NCBI GenBank assembly: GCA_025403435.1
Contig: CM046354.1
Span: 36,297,533 to 36,361,532, forward strand
DNA from: Artocarpus heterophyllus
Lineage: Eukaryota > Streptophyta > Magnoliopsida > Rosales > Moraceae
Direction of reading: 5' to 3'
DNA: 64,000 bases
The notes under the pieces were generated by a model that worked only from the letters and a program-made list of their open reading frames with translations, was not told the DNA's origin and searched no databases. The position numbers were made by a program, and so were the translations under genes. Of this stretch, positions 1 through 12,479 are shown in pieces (within the stretch, counting starts at the first letter, position 1; every line of letters begins with the position of its first letter).

Positions 1-620
1 TATTGACCAAGCGATTACGCAACAATATCTGATCCGAAAATCTCGCGCTGAAAGCAGAGCACGCTTAGCTTGCTGCCTTTTAGCAAAAACAAAAATGGAA
101 TCGAAAACCAGAAATTGAAGCCAAAACAATAACAACACGTTACGAAAACGCAGAGATAAGATATGGATCCACACAAACAGAGATCTACCAACAATGAAAA
201 AAAAATCTCACAAAGACCAAAACAAGTAGCAAAATATTCATAAGTTCATGATTGAAATTCATATATATTCGTAAAGACGATAAAGATTTTGATGACTGAA
301 ACTGAAAAAAAAAAAAAAAAAAACAGAAGGAGAAATACAGATTCAACTGTACCAGATGATTATTTGCAGGTAGAAGCCATAAAAAGTCCTTGAATACGCT
401 CTGACAAAATCTCCCCTTGATGATTCCTCTTCGATCTTCCCTTCTTCACAGAAAAAAAATAAATAATAAGAAGATAGACAGAGAGAGGGAAGGGGGGGAG
501 AGAGATAGTCAGAGAGAGAATCAGAGGATGAAGAAAAGAGGTAGTCCCAGCAACCTTTTTTCCTTTTCCTTCTTTAATTTTTTTAATTCTAATTTTTTTT
601 TTATATTTTATATTCCTCTT
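1..620 (-). promoter_or_regulatory. Possible promoter, 5' UTR and first intron of a host gene leaving the window
   Basis: Read on the minus strand, there is a TATA-like stretch at about 601-616, a CT-rich leader at about 455-545, and an ATG at about 379 that opens only a six-codon frame. Near position 51 there is a pyrimidine-rich splice-acceptor-like site ending CTTTCAG, after which one frame stays open to the window edge. This is the usual layout of a plant 5' UTR with an intron. The poly-A run at about 305-322 would lie in that intron as poly-T. No protein family can be named because too little coding sequence is present. A chance arrangement in AT-rich DNA is possible. Confidence 0.33.
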
Positions 621-1168
621 TGTGTGTCAAACAGTCGCCTTGAACCATGGTGAGGTTAAATTCTACCGCGGTTAAGTCGTGTACTGTGCAAACCTTTTGG
701 ATAAAGAAGACTTTAACTCATGGGATTGTCTTGTGTCTTCTTACTCAAACCCAAAAGAAAGGGTGCTCCACCTCAAATTCGTCAATACGTTGCCATGTTA
801 TCGCAAGAGGACCGACCCCACCGTACAAACTTGCGTTTACTTTTTCTGTGTTTCTTTCAAAAAAAAAAATTAAAAAGAAAATTTGTCATACATCTTGTAA
901 TAAATGAGTATTATTAAAAAAATAAAATTATAATAAAGGGGGTTAATCTAATTAAAAAATAATGATAAATCAAGTTGCAGTTAAAATTGGAACATAACGT
1001 TAGTTGCAATGAGTGTTTGAATGGTATTTAGAAATTTATTTTATATTCTTAAAATAAAATGAAAGAGAATATAATTACAAAAAAATTCAAAAATATATAA
1101 TTACAAAAATATTTCCACACCGTTATTAAAGTTGAGCATATTTTTAGTAATAAAATCGGCATTTTAAA
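621..1168. other. AT-rich spacer
   Basis: I see no gene, terminal repeat or RNA. Short open frames at 647-917 overlap one another in different frames and have no recognisable domain. The last 8 bases (1161-1168) are the left target duplication of the hAT-like element. Confidence 0.5.
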
Positions 1169-1904
1169 TAGAAATGTCAAAATGTGTTGGGCCAAATGGG
1201 TTAGTACGAATACAACACGTTAAAAAGTAGGTATGACATGATTATAAATAGGCGTAACTCATTCTGCTTATTAAATAGGCTGGGCTTGGTGTAACTTTTG
1301 GGCATAAAATATGTTAAGAAATGGCATGATAAGGGCTCGACATGAGCACGAGCACAAGCACGAGCATGTTAAAAGCACGATTGGGGTCTAATTATAAGTA
1401 CGATTAAAATATGTAATTTACAACTAATTTTACTGATATGTTTTATGTTTTTATAAATAAATTTTTATAAAGAAGTTCTAACTTTCGAATAGATTTGATT
1501 AAAAAAGAAAAAAGATCAAATAGATTCTTTGTTGTTAATAAATTGTCAATATATACTTATTCTCTTTGATTTATATGAAAAACTTAATAATAGAAACCAC
1601 ACCGCACAAGATTTTATAATGTTGTTGTCCTCAAAAAAAGATTTTTTTAATCAATAATGTACTTTTTTTGTTACGATTTTGTGTTTTTATTTTTTATTTT
1701 TTATAAATTTAACATGAGGCAAGTAAAAGACACATTAAGAGCTAAAACTACAACAAAAAACATGGACATCAATATGGGCACGAGCATGGGTCAAGCACTT
1801 TATAAGCACGGCCCATTAATAAATGAGCCATGGACTAGGCTTGATGTCACAAAACTTAACTGAGTCGGGCCTAGCATAATACAATAAATCACTACTACAA
1901 ACAA

Positions 1905-2260
1905 GGTCTTTTAGTCGTTGCAACAAATAGAAAGTCATCGCAACAAAAGTATTTGCGACGACATGTCATCGCTACTCAGTCGTCGCTAATAACTAGCCAA
2001 AAATAACTTTTTTGCGATATTACCGTCGTCACATTTTTATTTGCGACGACAAATAGTTGCAAAAAGTCAACGCAATTATGTCGCCTAGCTCGTCGTTGGT
2101 GTGACGTGGCAAACACATTTAGTGACAAAAAAATTTTAAAATGTCGTCATAATAAGTTGAACTAATGCTGACGTGGTCTTATTATTTGCGATGATTTTTT
2201 TGAAAAAGTTGGCAAGAATATATTTTTTTCTAGTCTTTTGGTTGTCGCAAATAGTTTTTT
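1905..2260. repeat. Subterminal GCGACGAC repeats, left end of CACTA
   Basis: Multiple copies of TTGCGACGA and its complement TCGTCGCAA, some decayed by C-to-T change (for example GCGATGAT), occur in both orientations. In CACTA elements such subterminal repeats bind the element-encoded DNA-binding protein. The matching cluster at the other end lies at about 15625-16240. Confidence 0.65.
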
Positions 2261-2593
2261 ATCAATTTTTTAATATATTTTTAATACTTTTTATTAAATT
2301 TTTAATTTTTTAATAATCGTTATTGATTTTAAATAGAAATAATCGAATCATAATAATAAAAATAAAATTTTAATATTAAAAAATACAATTGATAATAGAT
2401 TGTTCTAATAATAAAATAAAAACCAAACCAAATGTAATGTGTCGAAACATTGAACAAATAAGAAAATACAATCTAATCCCCTAAATTTATAGCATTGTTA
2501 GTGATGTCATTATTGTCGTCAGCGGCGTCTAAAGGAGGTGGAGGACCCAGACGAACAAAAGTTGAAGGAGTCATCACGGGCAGGAGTTGGATG

Positions 2594-2840
2594 CTAGGGA
2601 GCAACCAACTCCATCAACGTCTTGTGGCTTTGGTACATATTCATGTTGTACTTGGTCAATCTCTGCAAAAAATCTTCCACATGTGGGTCAATAGGCATCA
2701 AAGATGTTCCATCTGACTGAGAGCTAGAGGATGAACCAACGCTACCAGAGTAAATTCTCTGCTAGAGAGTGGGACCTAGTCTAGTCCTATGTTCTCTGCA
2801 TCTACCTAAGACATGCTCCAAAATTCCCCCTCGTTAAGTG
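2594..2840 (-). pseudogene. CACTA coding remnant, C-terminal part of a transposase_24-like protein
   Basis: On the minus strand a frame with one internal stop reads ILEHVLGR, then GSVGSSSSSQSD, then HVEDFLQRLTKYNMNM before a stop. A Gly-Arg-containing stretch followed by a Ser-rich linker and a short amphipathic helix is the usual tail of the second CACTA protein. Just upstream (about 2906 in plus coordinates) is a splice-acceptor-like TTTGTGTAG. The plus-strand frame at 2495-2716 is a shadow of this. Family assignment is by resemblance only. Confidence 0.42.
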
Positions 2841-3126
2841 CAGGTGCAACTGAGGAAGAAGTAGATTGTGTCATTTGGGTTTGTCTTTCCTACTCCGTCA
2901 TATTCTACACAAATAACAATTTACACATGTTATAAATACACAGAATAATTTGAATAAGAGAAGATAGTATTGAAAATTTAAACTCCTTATAAAAGTCTAC
3001 TGTGCTTGGCAGTTAACCCAAGTCTCTCTGTGACAATGCATGCCTGCCTAGTTATCTATGGCAGACATCGATTGTTGGGTCACTGTGTTGGCCTATTTAA
3101 CAATTTGAATGTATTAGAATAATATA

Positions 3127-5073
3127 TGTTACACATGGTGCCCTTAAGAAGTAAAATGTTGCAATATGTTTTTGGAGACATTTTATCAATGAATAGTTTA
3201 TTTATTATTTTATATACCAAATGTTGTCCTCTTTACGTTCATTTTAGTTAAATGTATGATAAGAAAACAAAAAATTTAAGACTGTCTGTCTAAACCTTTA
3301 AGAATCATGTATATGACAGACATATTATGTGAAAGACATGAATCTTAAAGGGGATAGTCTAAATCATAAGATTCGTAATCGAGAGAATAAAGTTGAACGC
3401 TTTATTCATACTAAGATTGTTATGTTGTTTACATCCCTAACGACAGATAGCTTGTCTTGGTCATCAAAGTGGGGACTCCGAGAGTAGAAACATTGGTGCA
3501 TTATCATAGGAGACGATGTATTGGATCAAAACATAAAGTTGAATTGATTTAGATTAATAATTTTGTTTGTATAAATCAATTCACTTTAGATAATCATGTG
3601 TGTTGTGTCTTAATCCTGAAATGACTAATGGACTTGTACTCTTAACTTATGTCTTTTGATGTACCAAAGGGTGACATCTTATCTTTATGATGGTACGTAT
3701 ACGGGTACGTTGGAGACATGAATCTTGATTACATAGACTCGTTATTCATAGATAAAGAATCCATAGCTCTTTTTGTAAAGTTAATGATATTCTCTTATGT
3801 GCGTTATTATGTAATTGAAGACTGGTGCGCTCAACCATTTGGATGCATAGGTGTAACTGAATGGTATACTATCTTTGAATAATAAGTTTTTCAATGGTAG
3901 GGTAATGGAATGTAGGATAAAAATAATCAAGAAGGTAAAACAGAATTTATTCTTAAGCCAATTATGAATATCCTATAGGGATATGACACACTATGATATG
4001 TCATGGATGCTCAATTTACTTGAAGCTTCGTAATTTTATATAGTTCGAGAGTGCAGTTTTAAGCTTTTAGTAGAGTAGCATATGATAATTATAAAACATG
4101 TATCTAGGATGTTGTATTTTATAATTATAGGAGCCTGAACTATATAGGTCTACCAGACCCCTTTGGCTAGCACATAGTAAATCCTATAACCATATGGTGT
4201 GCTTTTCCTACAAATTGGTGACTTATGTTAAATATTAGATTGACTGAGATTCGATAGGATCAGATTTAACAATTCATGTCAGTTTATCGGTTGAATTAAT
4301 TTTGTGAATTAATTCAAGATAAACATGTTGAATTATTGGGATAATACTTTATTTTCTACAAGATTATCTAGATATGATTGTTTTGATCAGATAACTTATC
4401 TATTTGGTTATTTGAATTAAAATTGAGGCTCTATATAAGAATTTTGGATGGGAAATAAAAGATTCTCAAGGATCTTATCATCGCAAGTTCGGTAAATTGA
4501 TCTGCTAGTTCAACCTGCCGATAGAGTAAGTTCGGCAAGCCGATGGGTAAGTTCAGACTATTGATCGTGCAATAATTTATTTACACATTTCAAATGTAAT
4601 TTTCATAAAAAATTGATCCAGATTCAAATTTTGAGGCCTCATCTAATAATGATTAGCCCTAGGTCCGACCTCTATAAATAGGGGGTGAGTTTTCTCAGTT
4701 ATTCAGATATGTTGAGAAGTATAGATGACTACTCTAGTGTAAGAAACTTTGAAACCCCCTGAGAGCTATTATTCACAATCAAGAACCTTCTCTCTAGGTC
4801 TTCTCAATTGGTTAGAATGAGAGTCACCGAGGAAGAGTTGTACAACGTGTGACCACCCACACTCCAATCATGGATAAAGAATAGCAAAGAAGACTAGTTA
4901 ATTAAAGCTCTTCTAGAACGTTCTTCTCTTCACTGATTGCCGGTGCTCTTTGATATGCAAAAGGTTAGTATAATCTATGATTAATTTATGTACATAGCAT
5001 GTCAAACTTATGTTTTGAAAAATTCATTGATTTTCAATTTTTTAAAATTTCATTGCATACTAAATTTCCAACA
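3127..5073 (+). repeat. 5' LTR of copia composite
   Basis: About 1.95 kb, TG...CA. It contains a TATA box TATAAATAG at 4673-4681, followed by a leader region with TCTCTAGG-type pyrimidine patches. A GC-rich palindromic motif cluster lies at about 4486-4565. A good splice donor (AAG followed by GTTAGTA, GT at 4964) lies near the 3' end. It aligns with the LTR at 12480-14576 and, less closely, with the LTRs of the element at 33610. Confidence 0.85.
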
Positions 5074-5075
5074 AT

Positions 5076-5087
5076 TGGTATCAGAGC
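5076..5087 (+). other. Primer-binding site (initiator-Met tRNA)
   Basis: TGGTATCAGAGC sits two bases after the LTR end. It is the standard plant copia primer-binding site, complementary to the 3' end of the initiator-methionine tRNA. Confidence 0.9.
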
Positions 5088-6683
5088 TATAGTTTTTACT
5101 TAAATTCATGAGTTTATGATCATGCTATATATATAGATTATATGATCTTATTCTCTCATATGCTTGAATTTAATTTTTAAAGAGTTGGCACTCTAGGGTT
5201 TTTAAATATTTAAATGTTGTTACGAGATTATATGGTGAATGTTTATTAATTATGGTTGATTAAATTATTATTCAATTATTTATTACTTAATTAATTTGTG
5301 TCGATTATGGTTCCTTAGAGGATAGAATGTGTATATAGGTTTTTCATGTAATTAGATGGCAGTCTATCTTCACCGTCTAGGAATTATTATTTTAGTTTTA
5401 AATTTTGTAATTAAATAATTATTTGAAGAGAAAAATGATCTAAAAGATAGATGATAGCAGTTCCATTGGTTTTTCCTGAGTTTCTAAAATTTTAATGTTT
5501 TTGAATTGCTGAAAATAAGATTGAAAAATTGCTTAGAAACTGTTTTCTAAAAAACATGAGTTCAACTCAATCAGCAGGCCGAACCTAAGTCGATGGTCGT
5601 AGTTTGGCAGGCCGTTTGCAGGGTAGGATTCTATCAACTCTAGCGGCAACCAAACTCCCAAGTTCAGTAGGCCGATGGGTCATGATCGGTAGGCCGATGA
5701 CACAAATCAATACGCTAGTAAAGAGCTGTATGTTTTCTAAAAAGGTACATTTTTTGGTTCAGTTTTGATTTTATTTTTTGAGACAATTCTAAGGAATATA
5801 AAATTTTATGATGACCGAAAAAATAAAGCATTTGATTTATGAGGGATTGAGGACTTGAAAATGGATGCCACATGAAGAAGGATACAACTTGAAGGTACAA
5901 GGATGAAGAATTGATAATATGTTTTGATTGATTTTTTGTAATCTTTATTTTCTTTTCTCTAAGATGGAACCATAATATCACAACTATTTATTATTATTTT
6001 GCTTATGGCTTTGCATGTTGCTTTGCTTGTGTGCATTATAATATGATTTGTCATGTATATTGATAACATGACATATAGAATAGGGAGTGCTGCTTATTAA
6101 AAATTGTTCATGTATGTTAACATAAAACCTTAGTTTTCAAAATATTGAGTGGGAGAAGGTTTTTGAAGAGAGGACTTACAGCCTCTATCGTTAGTCCATA
6201 GGTAGCACATAGTGGTTATGATCCCTAGGAAGGGATTTCATTATATATCATGCTGAATCTCTGAAGGGATAATTTATTTTAGCATGATTTATGTTGTACA
6301 GCCCTAGGTGCAATTATAAATCATGCATAAAATAGTTAAAATAATAGTTATACACTCAAGATTAATTTTATTATTAACCTTTCCTAGAAGCTCTGTTAAT
6401 AAAATTGATGGCCAAATGAAGCGATTATTAATATATGCTAGATTAGATGGGTCCTATATGGCATATATTAATCAAAGGGGATCCGTGTTCCTAATTGAAT
6501 TTGGCAAGTCTCCCCTAGGTGGCTTATTGAATTCTGAGTTAGGAATTATTGTTGCAAGGCTATGATTTTTTCAAGGTTTTGACACACAAGCACAATTGTA
6601 TGTTTACTTGTTTGTATTATCTTACAAAATTGTTATGGAATGTTTGCTTATATTTGTTATATCAATCTTTATTGTAGAATAAA
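5088..6683 (+). other. Non-coding leader of copia composite
   Basis: A 1.6-kb stretch between the primer-binding site and gag has no meaningful reading frame, yet it is clearly similar to the leader at 35455-37139. It holds a cluster of palindromic CAGGCCGA-type motifs (about 5570-5700) and ends with a splice-acceptor-like TTTATTGTAG at 6677, six bases before the gag ATG. It may form most of an intron. Confidence 0.7.
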
Positions 6684-7430
6684 ATGTCTAAAAATGCTTT
6701 ATCTTCGATACTCGATAAAAACCAATTAACTAGCGAGAATTATAATGATTGGGAAAGGAACCTGAATATTGTCTTACCCTTTGAGAAACTAAAATTTGTG
6801 CTCACAACACTATGTCCTCCTGAACCTATCAGGGAAGCCACTAATGAGCAAATTCAAGCGTATAATTATTGGAAAGATGCTAATGATCGGCCCGTTTTTA
6901 TATTACGGCTAACATGAATAACATGCTGTATGCTCAACATGAAGATTATGAGACTATGAAGCAGATCTTTGATAATCTTAAAGACATGTTTAGAGGCCAA
7001 GCCCTAACAAAATGGCAAGGGGCTCTTTGGAAACTTTTGAACTACAAACAAAAACCAGGGACTCTTGTGAAGGAGCATATGATGTTGGTCATGGGTTACC
7101 TCATTGAGGCTCAATCCCATGGAGCTGATATAGATGCTGAGTCATAGATGACCTTAACAAGGTGATGAAGTAGTTACAAGAGTTCAAAAATCTAATTAGG
7201 GAAACTCCTGCCGGTGGCAAGGCTAACTTGGCAATTGCATCCAGTTCCAATCCTAATCTAGGGGATGGAAGGAAACAGGAGGCCAGGAATGAGAAATATT
7301 CTATTCTTGCAAATGGTAAAAGTAAGAAGAAGAAAAAGAAAGAAGCTAAAGTGCTGTCTTTGTGGGAAGGTTGGATACACAAAGAAGAATTGCAAGGACT
7401 TCCTTTCTTGAGGAGGTAGGTGTGATCTTC
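6684..7430 (+). pseudogene. gag: Copia gag remnant
   Basis: The ATG at 6684 opens MSKNALSSILDKNQLT, the same start as the copy at 37140. The frame shifts near 6900 (two overlapping open pieces, 6684-6917 and 6914-7147) and has a stop at about 7145. A retroviral-type zinc knuckle is encoded at about 7349-7399: C-x2-C-x4 is kept, but the histidine is tyrosine (GYTKKNC), so this knuckle would not bind zinc normally. Gag would form the particle shell. The protein is not expressible intact. Confidence 0.85.
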
Positions 7431-8870
7431 TAGTTATTGAAACTTGTTTAGTTGAGGAATTAAGTGACACTTGGGTGATAGATTCTGGAGCAACTAATCA
7501 TGTTTGTGTTTCTCTGCAGGGGTTCAAAGAAACGAGAAGTCTGCTGTATGAGGACTTCACGCTTCGGATGGGCGATGGATCCTTGGTGTTGGCTGAAGTA
7601 GTGGAAGACGTCTATTTTTACGTTGACAATTATAGGATTTTAGTTTTAAAAGATTGTTTTTATGTTCCTAGGCTTAAAAGGAATTTAATATTTATAGCTT
7701 GTTTATTTAAAGATTCTTATTCAGTTTCTTTTAACAATAAAGTGGTGATTCATAAAACAATTTTTTTATCTGTAATAGATAAATGCAAAACAATCTATAT
7801 TTCATTAAGCCTAAAATGGACATACTATTTAATACTGAGGTTAATGATAATAACTCTAAAAGACTTAAGACTTCTCATTCTAATAAGACTTACTTTGGCA
7901 TTTGCGATTAGGTTATATTAGCCTGAATAGGATTCAAAAGTTGGTAAGGGATGGACCTTTAAGTCATTTAAAGATAGAATCTATGCCACAATATGAATCT
8001 TGTTTGGAGGGCCAAATGACCAAAAGACCATTTTGGTCTAAGGAAAATAGGGCCAAACGAATTCTAGAACTTATGCATAGTGATGTTTGTAGTCCCATGA
8101 ACGTCTGAGCACGAGTAGGATATGAGTACTTTGTCACTTTTATTGATGATTACTCAAGATATAGGTATATTTATTATGCATCATAAAAACAAAACTTTTG
8201 ACAAGTTCAGGGAGTTTAAGGCTGAAGTGAAAAAATAATTAGGTAAACCCATAAAGACACATCGATCCAATCGGGGTAGTGAATACCTCTTCGATGAGTT
8301 CTTGGAACACTTATTAAAGAATGAGATTTTATCCTATTAGACTGCATCAGGCACTCTGCAGCAGAATGGCATAACTGAGAGAAGAAATAAGACTTTGTTG
8401 GACATGGTCAGGTCCATGATGAGTTATTTGACATTATCTTTGTCCTTTTGGGGATATACATTACACACTGCATGTTATATTTTGAATCATGTGCCTTCAA
8501 AATTGGTTCTTAAAACTCCTCACGAGTTGTGGACTGGGAGAAAGACATCCTTAAACCATATTTGCATATGAGGATGTCCGACTCATGTCCTATATAAGGA
8601 AGCGAATAAGTTGTAAGCACGTTCGAAAGTTTGTGTGTATGTAAGATATCTAAAAGGGACTAAAGGCCAGTGGTTATTTCTATAACCTAAAGGAAAATAA
8701 AGTCATGGTTTCAATGAATGCAAATTTGGCGAGTGATTTGATCACTCCTTCCGGCAGAAACCAATCCAATCAATGTAGAAAAACCAACCGAACAACAACC
8801 TAAAGGGCTTCGGTGTAGCAGGATGATCGGACGTCAACCCAAGAGGTATATGTTCAATGGCAAAGCTTGC
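7431..8870 (+). pseudogene. pol: Copia protease and integrase remnant
   Basis: The aspartic protease motif IDSGATNHVC is at about 7475-7505. A GAG-pre-integrase domain follows (about 7900-8080, with CLEGQMTKRPF). The rve integrase core then begins with HSDVC and a decayed FIDDYSR segment. Stops and frameshifts occur throughout, for example near 7920, 8106, 8337 and 8616. The fragments align with 37990-39410, so this is decay of a formerly full-length pol. Confidence 0.82.
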
Positions 8871-10480
8871 TTGGCTGAACCGGTTGAACATGATAGGAAT
8901 CCTTACATTTACACAAAGGCTATGGAGAATGTTGATTCAAAGCTCCAAACAAAAGCTGTGAACATAAAGATAAAGTCCATGGAGACTAATCGAGTCTAAA
9001 ACCTTATGGATCTCCTCAAAGGGGCAAAACCCATAGGGTGTAAGTGGATCTACAAGAGAAAGAGATGAGCATATGAGAAAGTCAAAACCTATAAGGCTAG
9101 ACTAGTAGCTAAGGGATACAAGCAAAAGGAAGGAATCGATTCCGAGGAAACATTTTTCGCCTGTAGCCATGCTTAAGTCCATCCGTATTTTCATGTCCAT
9201 AGCTGTCGCTCTCGATTATGAGATTTGATAGATGGATATCAAAACAACTTTTTAGATTGGCTATCTTGATGAGTCTACATATATGGTATAGCTAGACGGG
9301 TTCAAGGCTAAGGGTCAAGAAATCAAGATCTGCAAGCTGTTAAACTTAATTTAGGGACTTAACCAGGCTTCCTGCTCTTGACGCATAAGATTTGATCAAC
9401 TGATTAAGACTTATGTTCGAACAAAATATTGATGAACCATGTGTTTATAAACACATTAAAGATGGGAAGATGATTTTTTTACTGTTCTATGTAGATGATA
9501 TTCTGCCAATTGATAATGACATTGGGGCATTGTTATTGGTCAAATTATGGTTGATCAACCAGTTTGACATGAAAGACTTGGATAAAGCTAATTATATTCT
9601 AGGTATCCAAATCTTTCGAGATACGAAGAAGAAAATGATAGCTTTATCCTAAGCGGCATACATAGATAAAATTCTCAAGAAGTATGCAATGTAGAATTCT
9701 AAGAAAAGTAGGCAGCCATCTAGGTCTGGAATTATTCTTTCTAGCAAAGACTCCCCAATGTCTGATGAAGAAAGAGAATATATTAAGAAGGTGCCTCATG
9801 TTTCGGCTCTAGATAGTCTCATGTATTTAATGCTTTGTACATGACTAGACATATGTTATGCGGTCGGGATAGTAAGTCGATTTCAGTTGGATCTAGGACT
9901 GAACTACTAGATTGTAGTTAAGCATATTTTCAAGTACCTAAGAAGGACAAGAGGTTACATGCTAGTGTATTCAAGTGAGGATCTAACAACTCTAGGATAC
10001 ACTGATTCAAATTTCCAATCTTGTTTGGTTTTGAGAAGATCGACTTCTAGTTTTATGTTTACTCTAGGAGGAGGTGCCATTGTTTGGAGAAGTGTTAAGC
10101 AAGGTTACACTTCGGATTCAATGGTGGATGCTAAATATGTTGTAGCTAGTGATGCTTCGAAAGAAGTAGTGTGGCTCCACAAGTTTCTTCGGGATCTTAA
10201 GGTAGTTCCTAGTATGGATAAGGTGGTGTCACAGTATTGTGATAACACTACAACTATAGCTAATATACCAAGGAAACTAAGATTTTATAAGAAGAGTAAG
10301 CATATTCATCAAAAGTATCATGAGATAAAGAACTTCGATGAGGTTGGGCATGTTGTAGTATGCAAAATTGCATTTAAGGACAATTTAGCTAATCCTTTCA
10401 CGAAGACACTAAGAACGAGAGTTTTCAAGAGGCATGTAGAGGATATGAGGATGCAAAATATGTCACATTTACTTACTTAG
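8871..10480 (+). pseudogene. pol: Copia reverse transcriptase and RNase H remnant
   Basis: RT starts near 8880. The YVDD catalytic box is at about 9487, in the open piece 9413-9652. RNase H is in the long open piece 9959-10480, with SVKQGYTSDS, YCDNTTTIA and a terminal stop just before the polypurine tract. Several TAG or TGA codons stand where the sister copy has Gln, Arg or Trp. RT and RNase H would copy the element RNA into DNA. Confidence 0.87.
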
Positions 10481-10481
10481 T

Positions 10482-10493
10482 GCAAGTGGGAGA
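10482..10493 (+). other. Polypurine tract
   Basis: GCAAGTGGGAGA lies directly before the LTR start at 10495. It is the expected primer site for plus-strand synthesis and recurs before the LTRs at 12480 (altered) and 41104. Confidence 0.75.
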
Positions 10494-10494
10494 T

Positions 10495-10875
10495 TGTTAG
10501 ACATAGTGCCCTGAGGAACAATATATTGTAATATGTTTTTGGAGACATTTTATCAACAAAACGTTTATTTATTATTCACATATCAAATGTTGTCCTTTTT
10601 ATGTTCTTTTCTATTGCATATATGATAAGCAAACAAAAGTCTGAGACTATTAGTTAAACCTTTAAGAATTGTGTATATGATTGATAAATTATACGAAAGA
10701 CATAAATCTTAAAGGTGATGGTTTAAATCATAAGATCCACAATCAAGAGAATAAAGTTAGGCGCATTTTCATGCTAAGATTGTTATATTGTCTAAATCCC
10801 TAATAAGAGATGGCTTGTCTTGGTCATTGGACTAGGGCTTCATGAGTCAAAACATTAGTGCATTGTCATAAGTGA
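10495..10875 (+). repeat. Truncated internal LTR of copia composite
   Basis: It begins TGTTAGACATAGTGCC and follows the other LTRs for about 380 bp, then stops at GTCATAAGTGAACATGA. There the sequence switches without a gap to the RT region of a second copy (compare 8885). The junction shares a few bases (TGA) with both parents, as expected of microhomology-driven joining or template switching. Confidence 0.82.
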
Positions 10876-12465
10876 ACATGATAAGAATCCTTACACTTAT
10901 AAAGAGGCTATGGAGGATGTTGAGTCAAAGCTTTAGATAGAAGCCATGAACACTAAGATCAAGTCTATGGAGACTAATTAGGTCTGAGAACTTATGGATC
11001 TTTCTCGAAGGGGTAAAACCTATAGGGTGTAAGTGGATCTATAAGAGGAAAAGAGGAGCTAATGGGAAAGTCAAAACCTATAATGCTAGACTGGTAGCTA
11101 AAGGATACATGCAAAAGGAAGGAATCGATTATGAGAAAACCTTTTTGCCTATAGTTATGCTTAAGTTTGCCTATATTCTCTTACCTATAGCTGCCACTCT
11201 CGACTACGTGATTTGATAGATGGATGTCATGACGACATTTTTAAATGACTATTTTGATGAGTCCACATATAGGTACAACCAGACAGGTTCAAGGTTAAAG
11301 GTTAAGAGAGTAAGGCTTGTAAGTTGCTAAAGTCAATTTACGGACTTAAATAGGTTTCCCGTTCTTGGAACATAAAATTTGATTAGGTGATCAAGACTTA
11401 TAGGCTCAAACAAAACATGGATGAACCTTTGTTTACAAACACATTAAAGCTGGGAAGGTGGTTTTTTTACTACTTTATGTAGATGACATTCTGTTGATTA
11501 GCAATGACATTGGGGTGTTCTTACCGGTCAAATTATGGTTGACCGACCAGTTTGACATGAAAGATTGAGGTAAAGCTAATTATGTTCTTGGTATCTAGAT
11601 CTTTTGGGATAGAAAGAACAAAATGATAGCTTTATCCCTAGTGGCCTACATAGATAAAATTCTCAAGAGATATGCAATGCAGAATTCCAAGAAAGGTGGG
11701 CAACCATCTAGGTTTGGAATTACTCTTTCTAAGAAAGAATTGCCAAAGTTTGATGAAGAAAAAGAATACATAAAGAAGGTGCATTATGCTTTGGCAGTGG
11801 ATAGTCTCATGTATACTATACTTTGCACACGACCAGACATTTGTTATGTGGTTGGGATAGTAAATCGATTTCAGCTGAATCTAAGACCAAACCACTGGGT
11901 TACGGTCAAGTATATCTTCAAGTATCTGAGAAGGACTTATGGGTATATGCCTGTGTATTCGGGTGAGGATTTCACATCTTTGGGATACACTGATTTGGAT
12001 TTTTAATCCTATTTAGATTTGAGAAGATCAACCTCTAGTTTTATGTTTACTTTGGGCAGCAATGCTATTGTTTGGAGAAGTGTCAAGCAAGATTGCATTT
12101 CGAGTTCTATGATAGAGGCTGAGTATGTGGCAGCTAGTGATGCTTTAAAAGAAGCAATGTGGCTTTATAAGTTCCTTCAGAATCTTGAGGTAGTTCCTGA
12201 TATGGATAGGGTAGTATCACTGTATTGTGATAACATTACAGTGATAACTAATGCTAAGGAACCAAGATTTCAAAAGAAGAGTAAGCATATTCATTAAAAG
12301 TGTCATGTGATAAAGGACTTCGTTGAGGGTGGGCATATTCTTGTATGAAAAATCGCATCTGAGGACAATTTAGCTGATCATTTCACGAAGACACTAACTG
12401 CGAGGGTTTTAAAGAGGCATGTGGAGGCTATGGGAATGCAAGACATGTCATATTTACTCAGTTAA
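10876..12465 (+). pseudogene. pol: Second copia RT-RNase H segment
   Basis: It starts within RT (the equivalent of about 8888) and runs to the RNase H stop at 12463-12465. YVDD followed by ILLISND is at about 11476. The open piece 11623-12006 covers the RT-RNase H connection, and 12019-12297 covers RNase H (SVKQDCISSS, YCDNITVI). It differs from the first copy at many sites, so it is a diverged relative rather than a recent tandem copy. gag, protease and integrase are absent. Confidence 0.85.
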
Positions 12466-12479
12466 GGCAAGTGGGATAT

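Noticed and set aside
417..917. Four overlapping plus-strand frames near the left edge
   Set aside because: They overlap in different frames, use low-complexity sequence (poly-Phe, Lys/Asn runs) and lie on the opposite strand of a more plausible 5' leader.
5076..5087. Possible tRNA gene at TGGTATCAGAGC
   Set aside because: Only the 12-13 bases of a primer-binding site are present, directly after an LTR end. No cloverleaf can be drawn. The same applies at 35442.
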